From positions 66,722,134 to 66,786,133 of the forward strand of contig NC_064435.1 of the NCBI RefSeq assembly GCF_023343835.1: DNA of 64,000 nucleotides, given 5' to 3'. How positions within the stretch are numbered: position 1 is the stretch's first letter; every line of letters starts with the position of its first letter. The notes beneath the pieces were generated by a model. That model did no database searches. It was not told the origin of the DNA and worked only from the letters and a program-made list of their open reading frames with translations. The position numbers and the translations under genes are program-made. Positions 38,070 through 50,600 of the stretch are shown here, one piece after another. Source of the stretch: Lagopus muta. Taxonomy: Eukaryota; Chordata; Aves; Galliformes; Phasianidae.

Positions 38070-38640
38070 GAATCATAGAATCCTTAGAGGTGGAAAGAAC
38101 TTTTAAGAGTCATCTAGTCCAAATCTTCTGCAATGAACAGGGGTATCTACAGATAGATCAGGTCACTCAGAGCATGGTTCAGTCTGACCATGAATATTTC
38201 CAGGGATGGGGCTTCCACCCTCTCTCTGGGTAACGTGTTCCAGTGCCCCACTACACTTGCTGTAAAAAAACATCCTCCTTTACCCAACCTATATTCCCCT
38301 CTTTTAGTTTGAAATATTTTCCCCTTGTTCTATCACCATAAGCCCTGCTAAAAAAAATCTGTCCCCTTCTTTCTTACAGCCCTTTAGATACTGAAAGGTC
38401 TCTCCCAGGTCTCCCCAGAGTCCTCCTTTCTTCAGACTGAACATCCCCAGCTCTCTCTGCCTGTCCTTGATAGGGGAGGCATTCCATCCCTTACACCATT
38501 TTTGTGGCCTTCTTCTGGATACACTCCAACAGGTCTATGACTCTCCTATACTGAGGACTCCACACAGAGCTGCAGTATTCTAGGTGAGGCCTCACCAACA
38601 TAGAGCAGAGGCTGGCAGGATTACCACGCTTGACCTGCCA
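38070..38640 (-). mobile_element. CR1 LINE, 5'-truncated, minus strand
   Basis: The 3' tip (AATCATAGAATCC, the reverse complement of the octamers) is at the low-coordinate end, so the element runs on the minus strand. Going up in coordinate, the CR1 landmarks in reverse complement are CATCTAGTCCAAATC, GGGGCTTCCACCCTCTCT, GTTCCAGTGCCCCACTACAC, TATTTTCCCCTTGTTCTATC and TAGGTGAGGCCTCACCA. It belongs to a subfamily different from the 29.6-kb copy, judging by the 3' UTR. Numerous small changes show it is old. Its 5' end fades at about 38640. Confidence 0.95.
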
Positions 38641-39077
38641 TTGTCACTCCATTTGCTCTTACCAGAGTGGTCCTTCATGGTAAAACTATATCCACAGCTC
38701 TTGCTGAAGAAATAGCGAAACACTCTTCTTGAGATCTCTCTTTAAGCAGCTCTAACAAACTAGAGGATTATTGCTTATTTTCATTCTTTACTATCTTCAT
38801 GGCCTTGGGGAACACAGTTGTTCATAATCATATGTCATTAATAGGATATTAGTTCCTCATTTCCTTAAATGTACTTACTGTGCCTCAGCTTTGACAATGT
38901 CTTCCTGCACAGCACTATGCAACTGTAGTGTCTCATCAGCTACCATAATGCTTAACAAAGCTACACAAAATCAAGTACGACATAAAAGCCTTTCACTTTG
39001 TGGTACATTTTTTAAGCAGTAAATTGTTATGCATGCATTTTTGGCACTCAGTAAATCTCAATACTGCCTTCAGGTTA
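38641..39077. other. Unique spacer between CR1 and mariner
   Basis: No feature recognised. Ends with a TA at 39076-39077, which is the expected mariner target dinucleotide. Confidence 0.5.
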
Positions 39078-39540
39078 TGAGGACTGCTCTGAAAGTAATG
39101 GCATCTGTTATATGATGGTAGCCTACAACATGAGAGGCAGATGGTGGTATGGCAGTACAGGTTGAACCTTCCCATCAATATCATATCCCATTTTGTTGCT
39201 GTAACAGATGACAGCAGAGAGGCAGTCTGGTGTCTGACATGGAAGTGTGAACGAAGTAAAAGTGTGACATTGAATGCCTCCATGCAAAAAAAAATAGCAC
39301 GCACTGACACTTGCTGAATGTTTCTGAAGACCAAACAGTGGATGTGAGCACAGTGAGGTGGTGGGTGGCACATTTTAGCAGTGGGGGCAGTGGCATGAAC
39401 AACAAGCTTCATTTCAGATGGACACACAGATTTTTACAAAAACAGCATGCAGGCTCTTGTTCATTGTTAACAGTGGTTGAGAACACTGTCTTGTAGATGA
39501 GAGTTTGCTCTAGCAAATAGTGTTCTCTAACAGCAGCAGA
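39078..39540 (+). mobile_element. Mariner (Galluhop-type) derivative, right end lost
   Basis: It starts with the terminal repeat TGAGGACTGCTCTGAAAGTA directly after a TA, matching the right-hand terminal repeat of the 58741-59268 copy in inverse orientation. It then carries the 5' leader, the transposase N-terminal segment and, after a deletion of the catalytic core, the C-terminal segment (CAGCATGCAGGCTCTTGTTC). From about 39520 the similarity fades and the second terminal repeat is not recognised. Non-autonomous and decayed. Confidence 0.85.
39239..39499 (+). pseudogene. Mariner transposase remnant (N-terminal HTH part)
   Basis: A mariner transposase binds its terminal repeats through an N-terminal paired helix-turn-helix domain and cuts with a DDD/DDE catalytic core. 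The likely start ATG is at 39239-39241, but the frame meets TGA at 39248-39250, TAA at 39257-39259 and TGA at 39305-39307. From 39311 the conserved mariner linker and HTH segment is legible as DQTVDVSTVRWWVAHFSSG. The frame then passes into C-terminal sequence, skipping the catalytic core, and stops at TAG 39497-39499. It cannot encode an active protein. Confidence 0.85.
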
Positions 39541-42500
39541 AATTATGTCAGCTAAGGGGATCTGGAAGAATGAGTTATGATGAGTTGTATCCAAAACTTT
39601 TACCTTTGATCTTGCCAACTTTTACCTTAAAGGAGATCAGACACTTCACAGTCATCATAAAAACAACACAGTAATGTTAAAAAGCAGGAATCCAGAGTGA
39701 TATTCCCAGCTTAAAGTTTTTTAACTATCATTTCTACTAAATTTTATGTTAGAGGAAATAAATTCAGTAGTTATATCTTCCTTTTATCTTTAAAAAGGAA
39801 ATTTAATAGTGTCTTTATGGAAAGTAATTATCTATTTTAAAGAAAAGAGGAAATTGATATATTTACTACCCAAGCTCAGCTATTTCTAGTTTCCAGTCTT
39901 TGATTAGACTTCACTGAATGCTGCAGAAAGATAACAAAATATATTAAGTAAATTGAACTACTGAAGATGATGAGAAATGTATTAACAGAGGAAGTAATGA
40001 GTATTTCTTAAATTGAAGCATTTGGCCAAAAGCTCCAAAATTATTATATTCTTACATCCAATCATTTAGAAAATGATGGATAAAATAGTTGTAATAGCTG
40101 CAAGTAGCACTTACAGAATAAACAGTTGCAAGTACCCTCTTTGAGGTTATAAATGGTACTTAGTGTCTCTTCAGATGCATCTTCAACTTGAGTGCTCCAC
40201 ACCGTCAAGTATTGTGCAATGTCTGGATTTCATATGTAACAGTATGTGAATACTTCCTTCCCCATCCTTATTTCACATAAGGGGAAGAAATATTTTTCAG
40301 GGGAATTGGTATAAACTTATTAAATCATTGGATGACAAACCATACAGGAGGCCAAAGCTTTATATAGGCTTCTTGAGCAAGGCAATTTAATAGTTCATAA
40401 CTCCTGTTGAGGATCACAGCATAATGAAAAACTTCCATACAGTTATTGTCACATAGGTGTGGTACATTTGAATAAAATCAGTTGGTTAGAAAAGTAACAC
40501 CAGATATAATTCTAACCTTGAGTTTTGTAAGGACATTAAAGTATTCTTGGTTCTTGCTGAAAGTCTTCCATCAGAATCACTAAGCACAAAAGACCTGGAG
40601 TACAAACGGAAGCCAAGTATTTTTTTCTATCTGTTTCAGTATAGCTATTTCAGAAATAGAGATTTAGAGATATCAGTGTTTTGAAGGAGTAGATGATCTT
40701 CTCACTGATGCACATACTGCTATTTTCCTTCCAAGGCTGCTTTTACTATTAATGTATCCAAGGTTATATAGGTAACTGTACAACCAAAAAGTCTGCACTA
40801 CGGCTTTGGAAGACTACCACAATGGGGTAAAAACTGAGTTTTCTGCAAATACCCCAGGGCTAGCAGTCTGATACCATACCCAGGTATCTCACTGAACAGA
40901 GTTTCATAGAAGTTGAGAAAAAAAAAAAAAATGTAGTTGTGATGTTACCTATCTCCTGCTGCTATGTGTTTGATTAAGTCAGTTTGAAATGGTTAGTAAA
41001 CCCAAAGACAGAATCTAAATTTCCTTGACTAGAGCAGCTTGCAGTCCTCACTGCTTCTGAAGAGGTATCTCCATAAATTCAAGGATAAAGCAATTGTGAT
41101 GCGGCTGTTTTGAATTCTTGTTTGTCCTTCAAGAGAAGGAAAATAAAAATTAAAAAAAAAAAAAAAAAAAAAATGGGGAAAGGTGCTGACTTCTTCCCAT
41201 GTCCTGCAATGCATAAATTCCAGACTTTTAACATTACTATACTATTGATTAATTCTCCAAATATGGAGAAAATATTTTTTAAAAGCATTATCCCATGAGC
41301 TAGGCATGAGTTGTGCAGTAGCACAACTTCATGATTTTATGGCATCACCTTCCTAATGGAGAAAGGATGGCCACAGCCCCTTTCCCCTCTCGCTAGTATT
41401 ATTATCCACATACTCTTGTAGAGGAATAATAGTCACTGTAATGTCTAAGGACTGTGCTTACTAAAAAATATGATGAAGTGATCATCTTGCAAGCAGATGT
41501 GTCTAAAGTGAGCATGAAGGAGTAGAACATGCAGTACTGTACTGAGAAGGGAAAGTTAGTTGCTTTCATTTTGGTATCTCAACGTTCAAATAAACTCTGA
41601 GCTGGTCACTTCAGGCTCTCCAGAGAGTCAACAGATGGTAAAAAATATTCATCTTTGGAACAGAGGATATCATCAGGAAGCAACTGCTCCTGATCTGGAA
41701 AGGAAGCCTCAGAAATGATGATTCTTCCCCAAATCCCAACCATCTTTTCTCATCCTCCTCCCCTGGACTCTGCTGAACCTGAAATTGATCACCTGAAATA
41801 GTCTCTCAGCAAAGAGAAAAGTTCCTACCATGTTTATGTTACCTAGAGAGCTTTTAGGGGACTTCCCCCGTGGTACCCATAGATCTCTGCAAACACTAGT
41901 CTCGGTCTCCTGGAGAAGCTGTAGAGGCAGTCAAATATGGAGACAAAAGAAAACAAAGAGGGAGAGAAAAAAAGGTCAAAAATGGCCTGTAACAGTAGTT
42001 TTACAGAGGACAATAAGGTTCCTCTGCTTATCAGAAAGAAGACATAAATAATCTCTACCATTAACATGTTTTAACCTCCCATTCACAATTAAAGCTGTAC
42101 AACCTATTCCAATTTTACAAGCAGTTTTTACACAGAACTTTTTCCAACTGTATAGTAATATTAAAGAGAATGATACCAAAGATGGGGAAAGTAAGAAGGA
42201 TGATTTAATGGATATTAGTAAAATTATCATTATTCTACTTAGTAGACTACATACATGATAGTATAAGAAAGGATTCATTTTATTGTCTTCAAGAAATTTT
42301 ATTTTTTATTTATAAACCAAACACCTAATTTTGTGAATATTGCCATATGAAGCAATGAAGAAACACCATTTGTTAAATCTGTTCAGAGTTGAGAAAAGGA
42401 GATACAGAGCATATACTGGGAAAAAAAAAAAAAAAAAGAGAGAGGGAGAATGAACCTGCTGAATAAATTTTATACTAACTAAGGAATGTATGGTGGAGAA

Positions 42501-44096
42501 ATGATAACTTATACCAGAATAGACAGGCAACATTATAAAATTATTTGGCTTGCATTATGATTAGTGTCCCTTCCTATGTGGTAATAATATTTTGTTAATT
42601 TGCTTCGTTGTGCAAAAGCTTATCAGTTTTGTCAACAAGAAACAATTTTCAGCAGCAAGGACCCAAAGTAGGAATTTTTTTAGTGCCTTTTTAATAGCTT
42701 CTGCATGTGGATACATAGGCCAAAATTCAAAGTCTAATATTTAAATAAATTGTAACAGAGCAGTGTGTTGACTGTCAACACATTCAGAAGTGCCAAATAA
42801 ATATAAGGCCATATTGTTTTCTCTGGAACAGGAAATAGCTTATTAAAATCTGAAAGTGACTTTGTGTAATATATTAAATTAACTAATATCCAAACTAAAA
42901 TAAATAAATAAGTAGATACGATATTACAGGCTCAGAGCACAAAAATCAACCTTCACAATGTTAAAATACAAACAGAATCTAAAAGTAGCGAATAGTAGCA
43001 TCACTGAAACTGTAATGACAAAAAAAAAAAAAATACTTGAGAAAAAAAAGCAGCAATCTGGGACTCCAGAATAATCTTTGCCATTTCTAATTACCTGTGG
43101 AATAGTGATTAGCTTCACCATTAGTTCTGAAACAGGCTTAAGTGGCCTCCATTCCTAATAACAGATTAAAAAAAAAAAAGTTTTTTTTAATTATTTATTT
43201 ATTCTATTAAGTCACACAATATTATAGCTGTACAAGGGGAAAAAGCAGTACTTACTCCTACTTCTATCCTATAAGCATTTATCAATAAGAACTGACAAAC
43301 AGCTCATGTAGAAATAGTCCTACCTACTTCTTCTCCATTAGAAGCTCTGGCTGTTTGTAAAGGTGTCTTTGATGAGCTACTTCTCCCACAACTAACTTCC
43401 CCACGTGTAGGCATCTGGTTTATTTTACCTTCACAGCTTGTTGTGAGGCTGCTGAGATAGAGGAGATCCACCCTGCTTCTTCAGTAAAAACTGAAGCCAG
43501 AAGACAGACTGCTGTTGATTCTGAGCCGTGTTCACTCTTCATAGCAAGAAGCCATTGTCATGCGCCAAAAAAGCAGCAAGCCTCAGGGTTGAACAGTTCT
43601 GTAGGTTGTGTAATCTAAACTAATGCCTCCTAACAGATCAAATATGCTGAAGGCAGGAAATTTGGCTATTGAAAAGGCGCTCAGTGGAAAGGGACAGAAA
43701 TTTCTCCCCAGATGAACATCATTCAGCTAAGCCCAAAAGTTTGTAGTGTTGGCTTTGAAGTTAGAATAACACAGGATCATTTAGGGATAAATGTGCTGAG
43801 CCAGTGCACTTCTCTCACAGCTTCTATGGGCACCATGGGAAAGTGAAAGCTTTGCTCTACAAAGACCTGAGGCTTGTTTCCTGAGGTGTGAAGAAGTCAA
43901 CAGAACTAAATCCAAGAGGACTTATTACTAACCTACAGGACGCCACATATAAGGGTAGTAGCCATTTAGAAGGATAGTATGATAGTTTTACTCTGCTATA
44001 TTTACACGTGTCTTGAAAATACACAATTTTGATTTCATGCTACATTCAAATTGACAAATTCTTTCCTGTAAGAAAAGTGCATGTTTTTTTTCATGG
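39541..44096. other. Unique AT-rich non-coding stretch
   Basis: No gene recognised. A-runs occur at 41152-41173 (A22), 42421-42437 (A17, continuing into GA-rich sequence to 42450) and near 43021-43033. 43.3-43.9 kb is slightly less AT-rich. Short minus-strand frames here are rich in Phe/Leu because they read through T-rich runs. Confidence 0.6.
41152..41173 (+). repeat. A22 homopolymer
   Basis: Twenty-two uninterrupted A preceded by an A-rich lead. No attached transcript copy is recognisable. Confidence 0.9.
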
Positions 44097-44162
44097 AATC
44101 ATAGAAAAATAGAGTGGCTCAGGTTGGAATGGACCTTAAACACCATGATACTCCAACCCCAC
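44097..44162 (-). mobile_element. CR1 3' tip, minus strand
   Basis: The reverse-complement CR1 3' end: AATCATAGAA, then TCAGGTTGGAATGGACCTTA and a block ending CTCCAACCCC. Only about 65 bp are retained, an extreme 5' truncation. Confidence 0.9.
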
Positions 44163-46010
44163 AGTATTTTCTGCATTTTAGGCTGATTTTCTAACAAAGA
44201 GGGAGAGTTATGTAATGGTACTATTTATCTGACAGTTTTCTCCTAATATTTTTATTGTCATGGCCAATTTCAATCAATATGAATGAGATGGAGGTCTCAG
44301 ATGCCTGAAAGAAAAGAACTGAATTAGTTCCCCAGAGTCAAGGGAAGAGAATATCGCATGCAAGCTCAGTGAGTATTCTCACAGTACAGGATTAAGCACA
44401 TGACCTGTGGTTGAATACTCAGCTGGCTGGAGAAGGGAACTTGTTATACAGGTGGGAAGAAAAAGAAATAATAGTAGGGATGGCAGGAATAGAGCAAGCA
44501 TGGCAAGGGTAGGTATATTAAAAGGGGTCAAATGCAGAGAGAACATGGGGCTGAAGCATGGTGAGGAGGGAAGATAAGGGACAGGACAAAACTCCAATGC
44601 AAATTATTAGTTCTGCTCCTCTTAGAATGGCTGGGATTTTAGGGAGATGATGAAGGAATGTGATTTAAGTCCCAACTAACTATCAAGTAGATAGGTTGTT
44701 TCTCTGTTAAGGAATTATGAGATGAGAATTATAGCATAGCAAATTTACTGCATTGCTGAAAAGAAGTTGGAAAAATATTCTCTGGGTAAACTTCATGGTC
44801 TGCAGAACACACCCGTTATTCCACTGATGTCCTTTACAGAAACAAACCAATTGCAGCCCCTGCTCAAGCACACAAAAATATAATGAATCTTTTCCCAGTT
44901 GCCTTCTTCTCTGTTGAACAGAACTATCACCTCTGGATAAAGGATAGGGATTTTCTGAAATATGTCCTTGAGGTAATAAATGTCATCCTCTCTGAAAAGC
45001 AATCTCACCCCAAGATAACTAAATCTTTTTTCCATTTATCAAATATCAGAAGGATAACTATCTTTACTCACTATTTAAATTCATAGGCAGAAATTGAATT
45101 CTTGCCTCACATATCTAGATGGTTGCAATTATTTTCTCACACAGTAAGCACTGCTCAGGTTTTTAAAAAAATGCAACAGGGCATTAACAACACAGTATAA
45201 ACTGCAAACAGGGGAAAACAAGAAATTTGCATCTATATTTTACACTCCAGAAGATCTCAAGCTACTTTCTTTCTTTTTTTTTTCCTTATATATATATTTT
45301 TTTCCATTATCTGAATATAATTTACTAGCAGATATGGAATTAAGTCTGTAGGGTCTGACAAAATTCAGATCAAATAATCACACTAAGAAAAGCTTATTTA
45401 TAGCTCTGGCCTGCATTTGCACGCTACAAGTGTTTCAGTTGTGTTTAGCAAATCTTCACATCTTGCTTTGATAAAGTAGTGCATGTATCTTTCTGAAGAA
45501 AAGCAGTGATTTGATTCCTATCCAAAACTCCACACACAAAAATCTAAGTCTGCTGAAGCGACTGAAATATACAAGTACTATGGTGCCCTGAGAAAAATAT
45601 CAGCAGCACACAAGTGCTTTTAATAAGCTTTGGGAAAACGTAACGAGGAAGATGATTTCTCTTCAATTCTGTGTGGCTCAGTGCTAAAGCACAACAATGG
45701 GATGTTGTCAGAATAAAAGTTTGAACCATACTATCTCATTTGCTTCTTTTCATTAGTGTTTCAGGAAGGAGGGGACTGTTGTGACAGCTAGTGATCAGTG
45801 ATGCAATTATATGCTCCATTCTCTGGACTTTGGTTCAAGATGTCCTTTGGCAAGCTGAGCAACTGCGTGATGATAGATTTAACATCTAGGATTTGATTGA
45901 GTGGGCAAAATGACACAACTAGCATTCATGTGTTTCTAAGCCAGCATGCCTTTGAAGGTGCACTACTAGTGACAGAATATCCATTCCTTCCCTTCTCATG
46001 TGCAAAGACA
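44163..46010. other. Unique AT-rich non-coding stretch
   Basis: No gene recognised. T-rich and TA-rich simple sequence lies at about 45268-45304. Sequence from about 45775 leads into the repeat at 46011 and could be its upstream part, but the second copy does not confirm that. Confidence 0.5.
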
Positions 46011-46256
46011 AATGTGTTAAGCCCATGTATGGGAACTACTGAATCACAGCCTGCACCTCTGATTGATCACCTGAGGTGAGCAATGAGTCAGCCACAGGAG
46101 CACAGGTGAAGGCAATTCACCTGGCTCCACCTCTCCTAGACCTACTTAAGAGCTGACTACCAGTGGGGAAGAATCTCTTCTGGAGATCCCTACTTTGGAG
46201 TTTTACAGTGCGCCTAGGACAAGGGTAAGCACTCTATTTATTCTCTTTTTGGTGTA
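46011..46256 (+). repeat. Unnamed dispersed repeat, copy A (LTR-promoter-like)
   Basis: Homologous in inverted orientation to 57768-58051. Shared blocks include CTGATTGATCACCTGAGG (46059-46076) and ACAGGTGAAGGCAATTCA (46102-46119), both exact, plus GAGTCAGCCA and TTCTGGAGAT. Regulatory-looking motifs are an AP-1 core TGAGTCA (46084-46090), an imperfectly spaced CAGGTGAA...TTCACCTG inverted repeat (46103-46123), and an AT-rich box TACTTAAG (46143-46150) followed by a GC-richer leader. This layout resembles the U3/R part of an avian endogenous retrovirus LTR. No terminal TG...CA pair, primer-binding site or retroviral frame is recognised, so LTR is an inference and an unclassified element is equally possible. 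Confidence 0.75.
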
Positions 46257-47623
46257 ATATCCTGCTTAGCCAAATTCTCTGGTATATCTCATAATTACAA
46301 CATCTGTATATTCATTGATTATATAGCCCACTACTCCTGTCCCTCAGACAGTGAATTCCACATCCTTGATGTGTGAAATTACGTAGGTCAGAATGAGGAG
46401 AAAGTCAGGCCCATAAGTGCTAAGAACCCAGAAACATATCTGTTCTGTAATGATTGCATCTAAAACAAGAGGGAGATACTGTAAAATACAAGTTCAAAGA
46501 GGATGCTCAGATCAGGTTGCAATTGCACAAGAAAGCATGTAAAGTCCCCCTTAGAACTTCAGTAACATCACAAAACTGTGATGCCTTTAGGTGTTTAGGG
46601 TGGGTATGCCCTAGATATTCTCAGTACATTTCTCTTTTCTACTTCTGAGCACTCCAGACAGTGGAGAGAAAGATTATTCAGATTATTTGAGTTCAAAGAA
46701 GCATAGCTGAAAACTCCCTTACTTATCTCAACATGGAGAAAACAAAAGTTAGTCTTCTGAAAAACAAAGGCTGTGGAACAAGTGATAAGTCAAACTGATA
46801 TCCATGACTGACTGAGAGATATTGTGAATATTTTGTAGCTCATGCCTATCATCACTGTTTCACTGATTCCTGCATCACAGTCTCCAGAGCTTAGGGAAGG
46901 ATGGCTGCCAAGGGGAGCCTTAATTGCAGAAGAATGCTTCTTGTTTTTGATGCAGCGGAGTCCAACCTGCCTGACAGAACCCTTATCCATTCTGGCAGAA
47001 TTCTCTGAAGACTTGAAGATGATGGAATAAATATTTAGAACAGAGCTATAGAATGTCACTTCAGATACTTTTTGCAAGACACTGTCCTGAATGTTCAGTT
47101 TACTGCTCCTACTTTCTTATACAAATATTGCATTTTTAGCTGGTGTACCTCTGTAATATAAATTCTATATTTCTTATATTCTGCTTTATGTGACTTTTTT
47201 CCTTGGAATCCTTAGTATCTCATCAAAATCATTATTTTTTTAGTCATTATTTTCATATCGCTGTGATGTCTCCTCAGGGAAGCAGATGCCTGTCAAATGT
47301 TAACTTTTCTAAGGCGTGTTTCAGTAATATTGCAGCCATTAATTTTTAAAGCAGAACAATAGTGCTTAATCTCAGTATTTTCTGCTTTATAAGCACAACA
47401 GTTCATCTAAGATTTCTGCTTCTTCATCTGTAGTTTTGAGCTACTGTGGTATTACAGAAGGAGGTCCGAAATGGCCTGGTTATAAGCCTACAGTAAGGTA
47501 GGATATATATATATAAGTGGAAAATAATCCTTTAAACTCTTTCATTAATTTTTAACTTTTTTTCCTAGAAGACTGGAGGAATGATTTTGAATGTGCAGAC
47601 TTTGAAACTAGGCGAATTTTAAT

Positions 47624-47642
47624 AAGAATATTCAATATTCTT
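47624..47642. repeat. 19-bp palindrome
   Basis: AAGAATATTCAATATTCTT has nine-base arms that pair perfectly around one C. Structural curiosity only. Confidence 0.85.
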
Positions 47643-50600
47643 CCTGCTTTTAAATTTTGCAGTTCTGAGACAGTGCTACTATCCTGAGCACTAAGAAAAC
47701 CACAGAAATTTCTCTGGAAAAGGAGGTATTGAATATTGTTTAAAAAAATCTAAATTCTAAATGATAAATGTGCTAGCTGGAAATAAATCATAATTGAAAT
47801 ACTGGTATTGAGTAATTTGGTCTTATTAGAAGCAAAGAGGGAACAGTGGTTATGATTTCTCACTGTTTCTGGTGGCTAGCAACATTATAAATAGGTTCTT
47901 GAGACAGTAGATGAAACAATTTATTGTGGAATCTCCCTAAACTGTGTTTGAGCCAACAACTCCAAATAATTTAACACAGTATCTCACAAGGGTGCAAAAC
48001 TGATTAACTGATCTTTGCGCATTAGTCTAAAAGACTTGAATGAAAAAAGAACATGGCGTTACCTAGAAGCCTATATTTGATATTGACTGTTGTCTTTAAA
48101 AAAAAAAAAAAATCAGCTTCATTTTCAAAGTGCTTTGTTAACGAGGACTCACTTTTATATACCAAATGGATGAGTAGGATGTGTAGAAATAGATGTATAC
48201 ACCAAAATGTTAGATTTATGTAGGAAGATCAATTGTATTTACATACCTTGAAAATTTTCCCACTATCTATATAACTTGCTTAGAGAACACAGTGAGGAAT
48301 GTGTCAAAACAACACAACTTCACTGTTATACAAGTTGGAAGGTTGGATTGATAAAGAGATACTGTCCCTTCCAATAGCAATGGAAGTTTTAATCCCCGTT
48401 GTTCTACTACTTTCAAGGGAGCAAGTGAAAACATTTAGGACCTTCCCCTGTTACATAGTTATACTGCTCCTGTTATTAAGGCAGGAGTCACCAGCCAGTA
48501 GCCCTTCATCTTTCATACCAGCACCCAGTTCAAGACCATCTCTATTACTCCAGCCTGGAAAGAAGGAGCCTGTAACTGAAAAGGCAAACTTAGCATTTAT
48601 TTTGTAGTAATACCATTTCACTGACATTCTCCTCAAAGTGAATTTGAACATTATGGCAAAACTTATCTCGCCAATAAGTGCATGAAAGGAAGTAAATCCC
48701 TCTCATGAGCAGGCCCCTCAAGCTAAGTCATTTATTTATTGAGCCTGGCCTTCTATTGTGTTGCAACAACTGCTTTTAGTCCCAAATATTGCATTTCTAT
48801 GAAGTACCTGGGAGATGCTTGTGATTTATGTCAGGAGAGGAGATACACAGTGTTGGCCAATGAACTGATCTTGTTAGTCTTGCACCTAATTTTTCATTGC
48901 TGTGGTTTTTTTTTTTTCTTCCAATGGTAAAAGCCACAGACTGTGATCCAAATAATTTTACTCAGCAGAGTAAATTCATTAGGTTTAAGATGATGTTTAA
49001 AGACTATAAATTTGGTTCAGAAATTTGTTGGAAACAAAATGCAGCACTTTTAGTTAGTTAAAAAAGAATGTGAATGGAGACCTGGCAGGCATATATGTTG
49101 TTTAGGATACCCTTTCAAGATTTAAAAAAAAAAAACTCTTTAAGCTTCTGAATCACACAGGGATGAGGAAAAGGAGATAAGGATGGTGCAGCAAGACAAT
49201 GAAATAATATTCATTTTGCATTAGCTCCAGTTAGCATCTGAACATAAGAAACATGAATTACAAGATAGATGGGTCATCCTGTGAAATTATTAATACAGCA
49301 AAGTCAACAATTGCAGACTACAAAGTCATTTTGCTACTCTCCTGGACTCTTTGTACAGAGTAAATGTGTATGTGCACTTAAGCAAAAACAATCACAGAAA
49401 GACCCAATTTGTCCTTAGCTAAAGGCTTAGGAAAATATTTTCTGAAGCAATGTGGACTTCAACACAAAGAACTTGGTACTGGTAACAACATTTACTGTTG
49501 CATAAAGTAATAGTTCCTATATGCTGTTTTGTCAGGATACCCAGGTACATTTATCATAGCAGAATTCAGTCAAGAGTAATATATATTATAATGGATTTTT
49601 TAAAATTGCACCTTTTGAAGTGTTTATAATGTAACTTATGTAACTATGTTCTTATATTCAGTTTTATTGAGCCATTCTCAGGTTTTATTCATTGTGCAGC
49701 TACCAGTGGGACCTCCAACTTCAGATTTTGATCAATCTGCCAATATATTTGATGAAAACAAACTGTGTCCTGAATATGAAATAAAATTGTTCTGATAAAG
49801 GAAACAGACTTTAGTGTTATAAAGCTCAGCAGTTCTAAAGAATCTAAATGCTTTATTTTCTCCAGAGAAATTAATTAAAAATTCAGTTGTGCATACAATG
49901 ATCTTTGATCCATTTACCTGCTCACAGAATCAAAAAGCAGACACAGAGCTCCACTAGTCACTGTTACCTGGCCAGCAGAACTGCCATGTATTTCAAGGCA
50001 CGGAGGCAGCAGCCATGCTGATAGGTAACCAGAGAGTTCTGGTCTCTTTCATAGACACTGAGTTGCTTGTTGTAATCAAGCTTCAATGGTCACTTAGAGC
50101 CATATATTCACCTATTCATACTTCCTATGCACCTAAAAGGTGCCCAGTCCATTTGCATGAGATTTTGGTTTGGTTTCTGTCCAGTTCCTGCCTTACAACT
50201 ACAAAGGACAAACACTGATGTGCTGTTTGTACACCAATACTCAAGCTACAGCATTTGTGGTGCATCACTAACACTCATCTCTATAAGTGGCTGGTCCAAG
50301 TTTTATAAATCTGAGTAATGCAGCTGTATACTGAATGGCAGAGATGTGCTTTTAAGAGCTTCCCAGTAGTCCACATTTCCCTTCTAAATGCTTTGTGCCA
50401 ACATACCCTGAAAACAGATATTCATGTATCCCAAGGAGAAGCCAGTAAGTCCCCCATGTCTCTTAATTATTTTATTTTTGCCTCAGAGGGCACTGCACAA
50501 AGCTGCATTTCATTTTTTCTTGCTGATTTTATGAATGTTCTGTGGAGGACACACCTTCCTGCTGGAGGGTACTTTATGTCTTTCACAGTGCTGCTGCTGA

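Noticed and set aside
38993-39427. 144-codon and overlapping minus-strand frames
   Set aside because: They lie antisense to the mariner copy whose transposase reads on the + strand; no independent protein similarity.
41152-41173. A22 tract as a retrocopy tail
   Set aside because: The lead-in is itself A-rich low-complexity DNA and no transcript-like sequence precedes it.
48299-48607. 102-codon + strand frame
   Set aside because: No recognisable domain; composition follows the surrounding DNA.
50281-50310. GGCTGGTCCAAG, resembling the start of a Y RNA
   Set aside because: The rest of the Y RNA stem and loop is not present.
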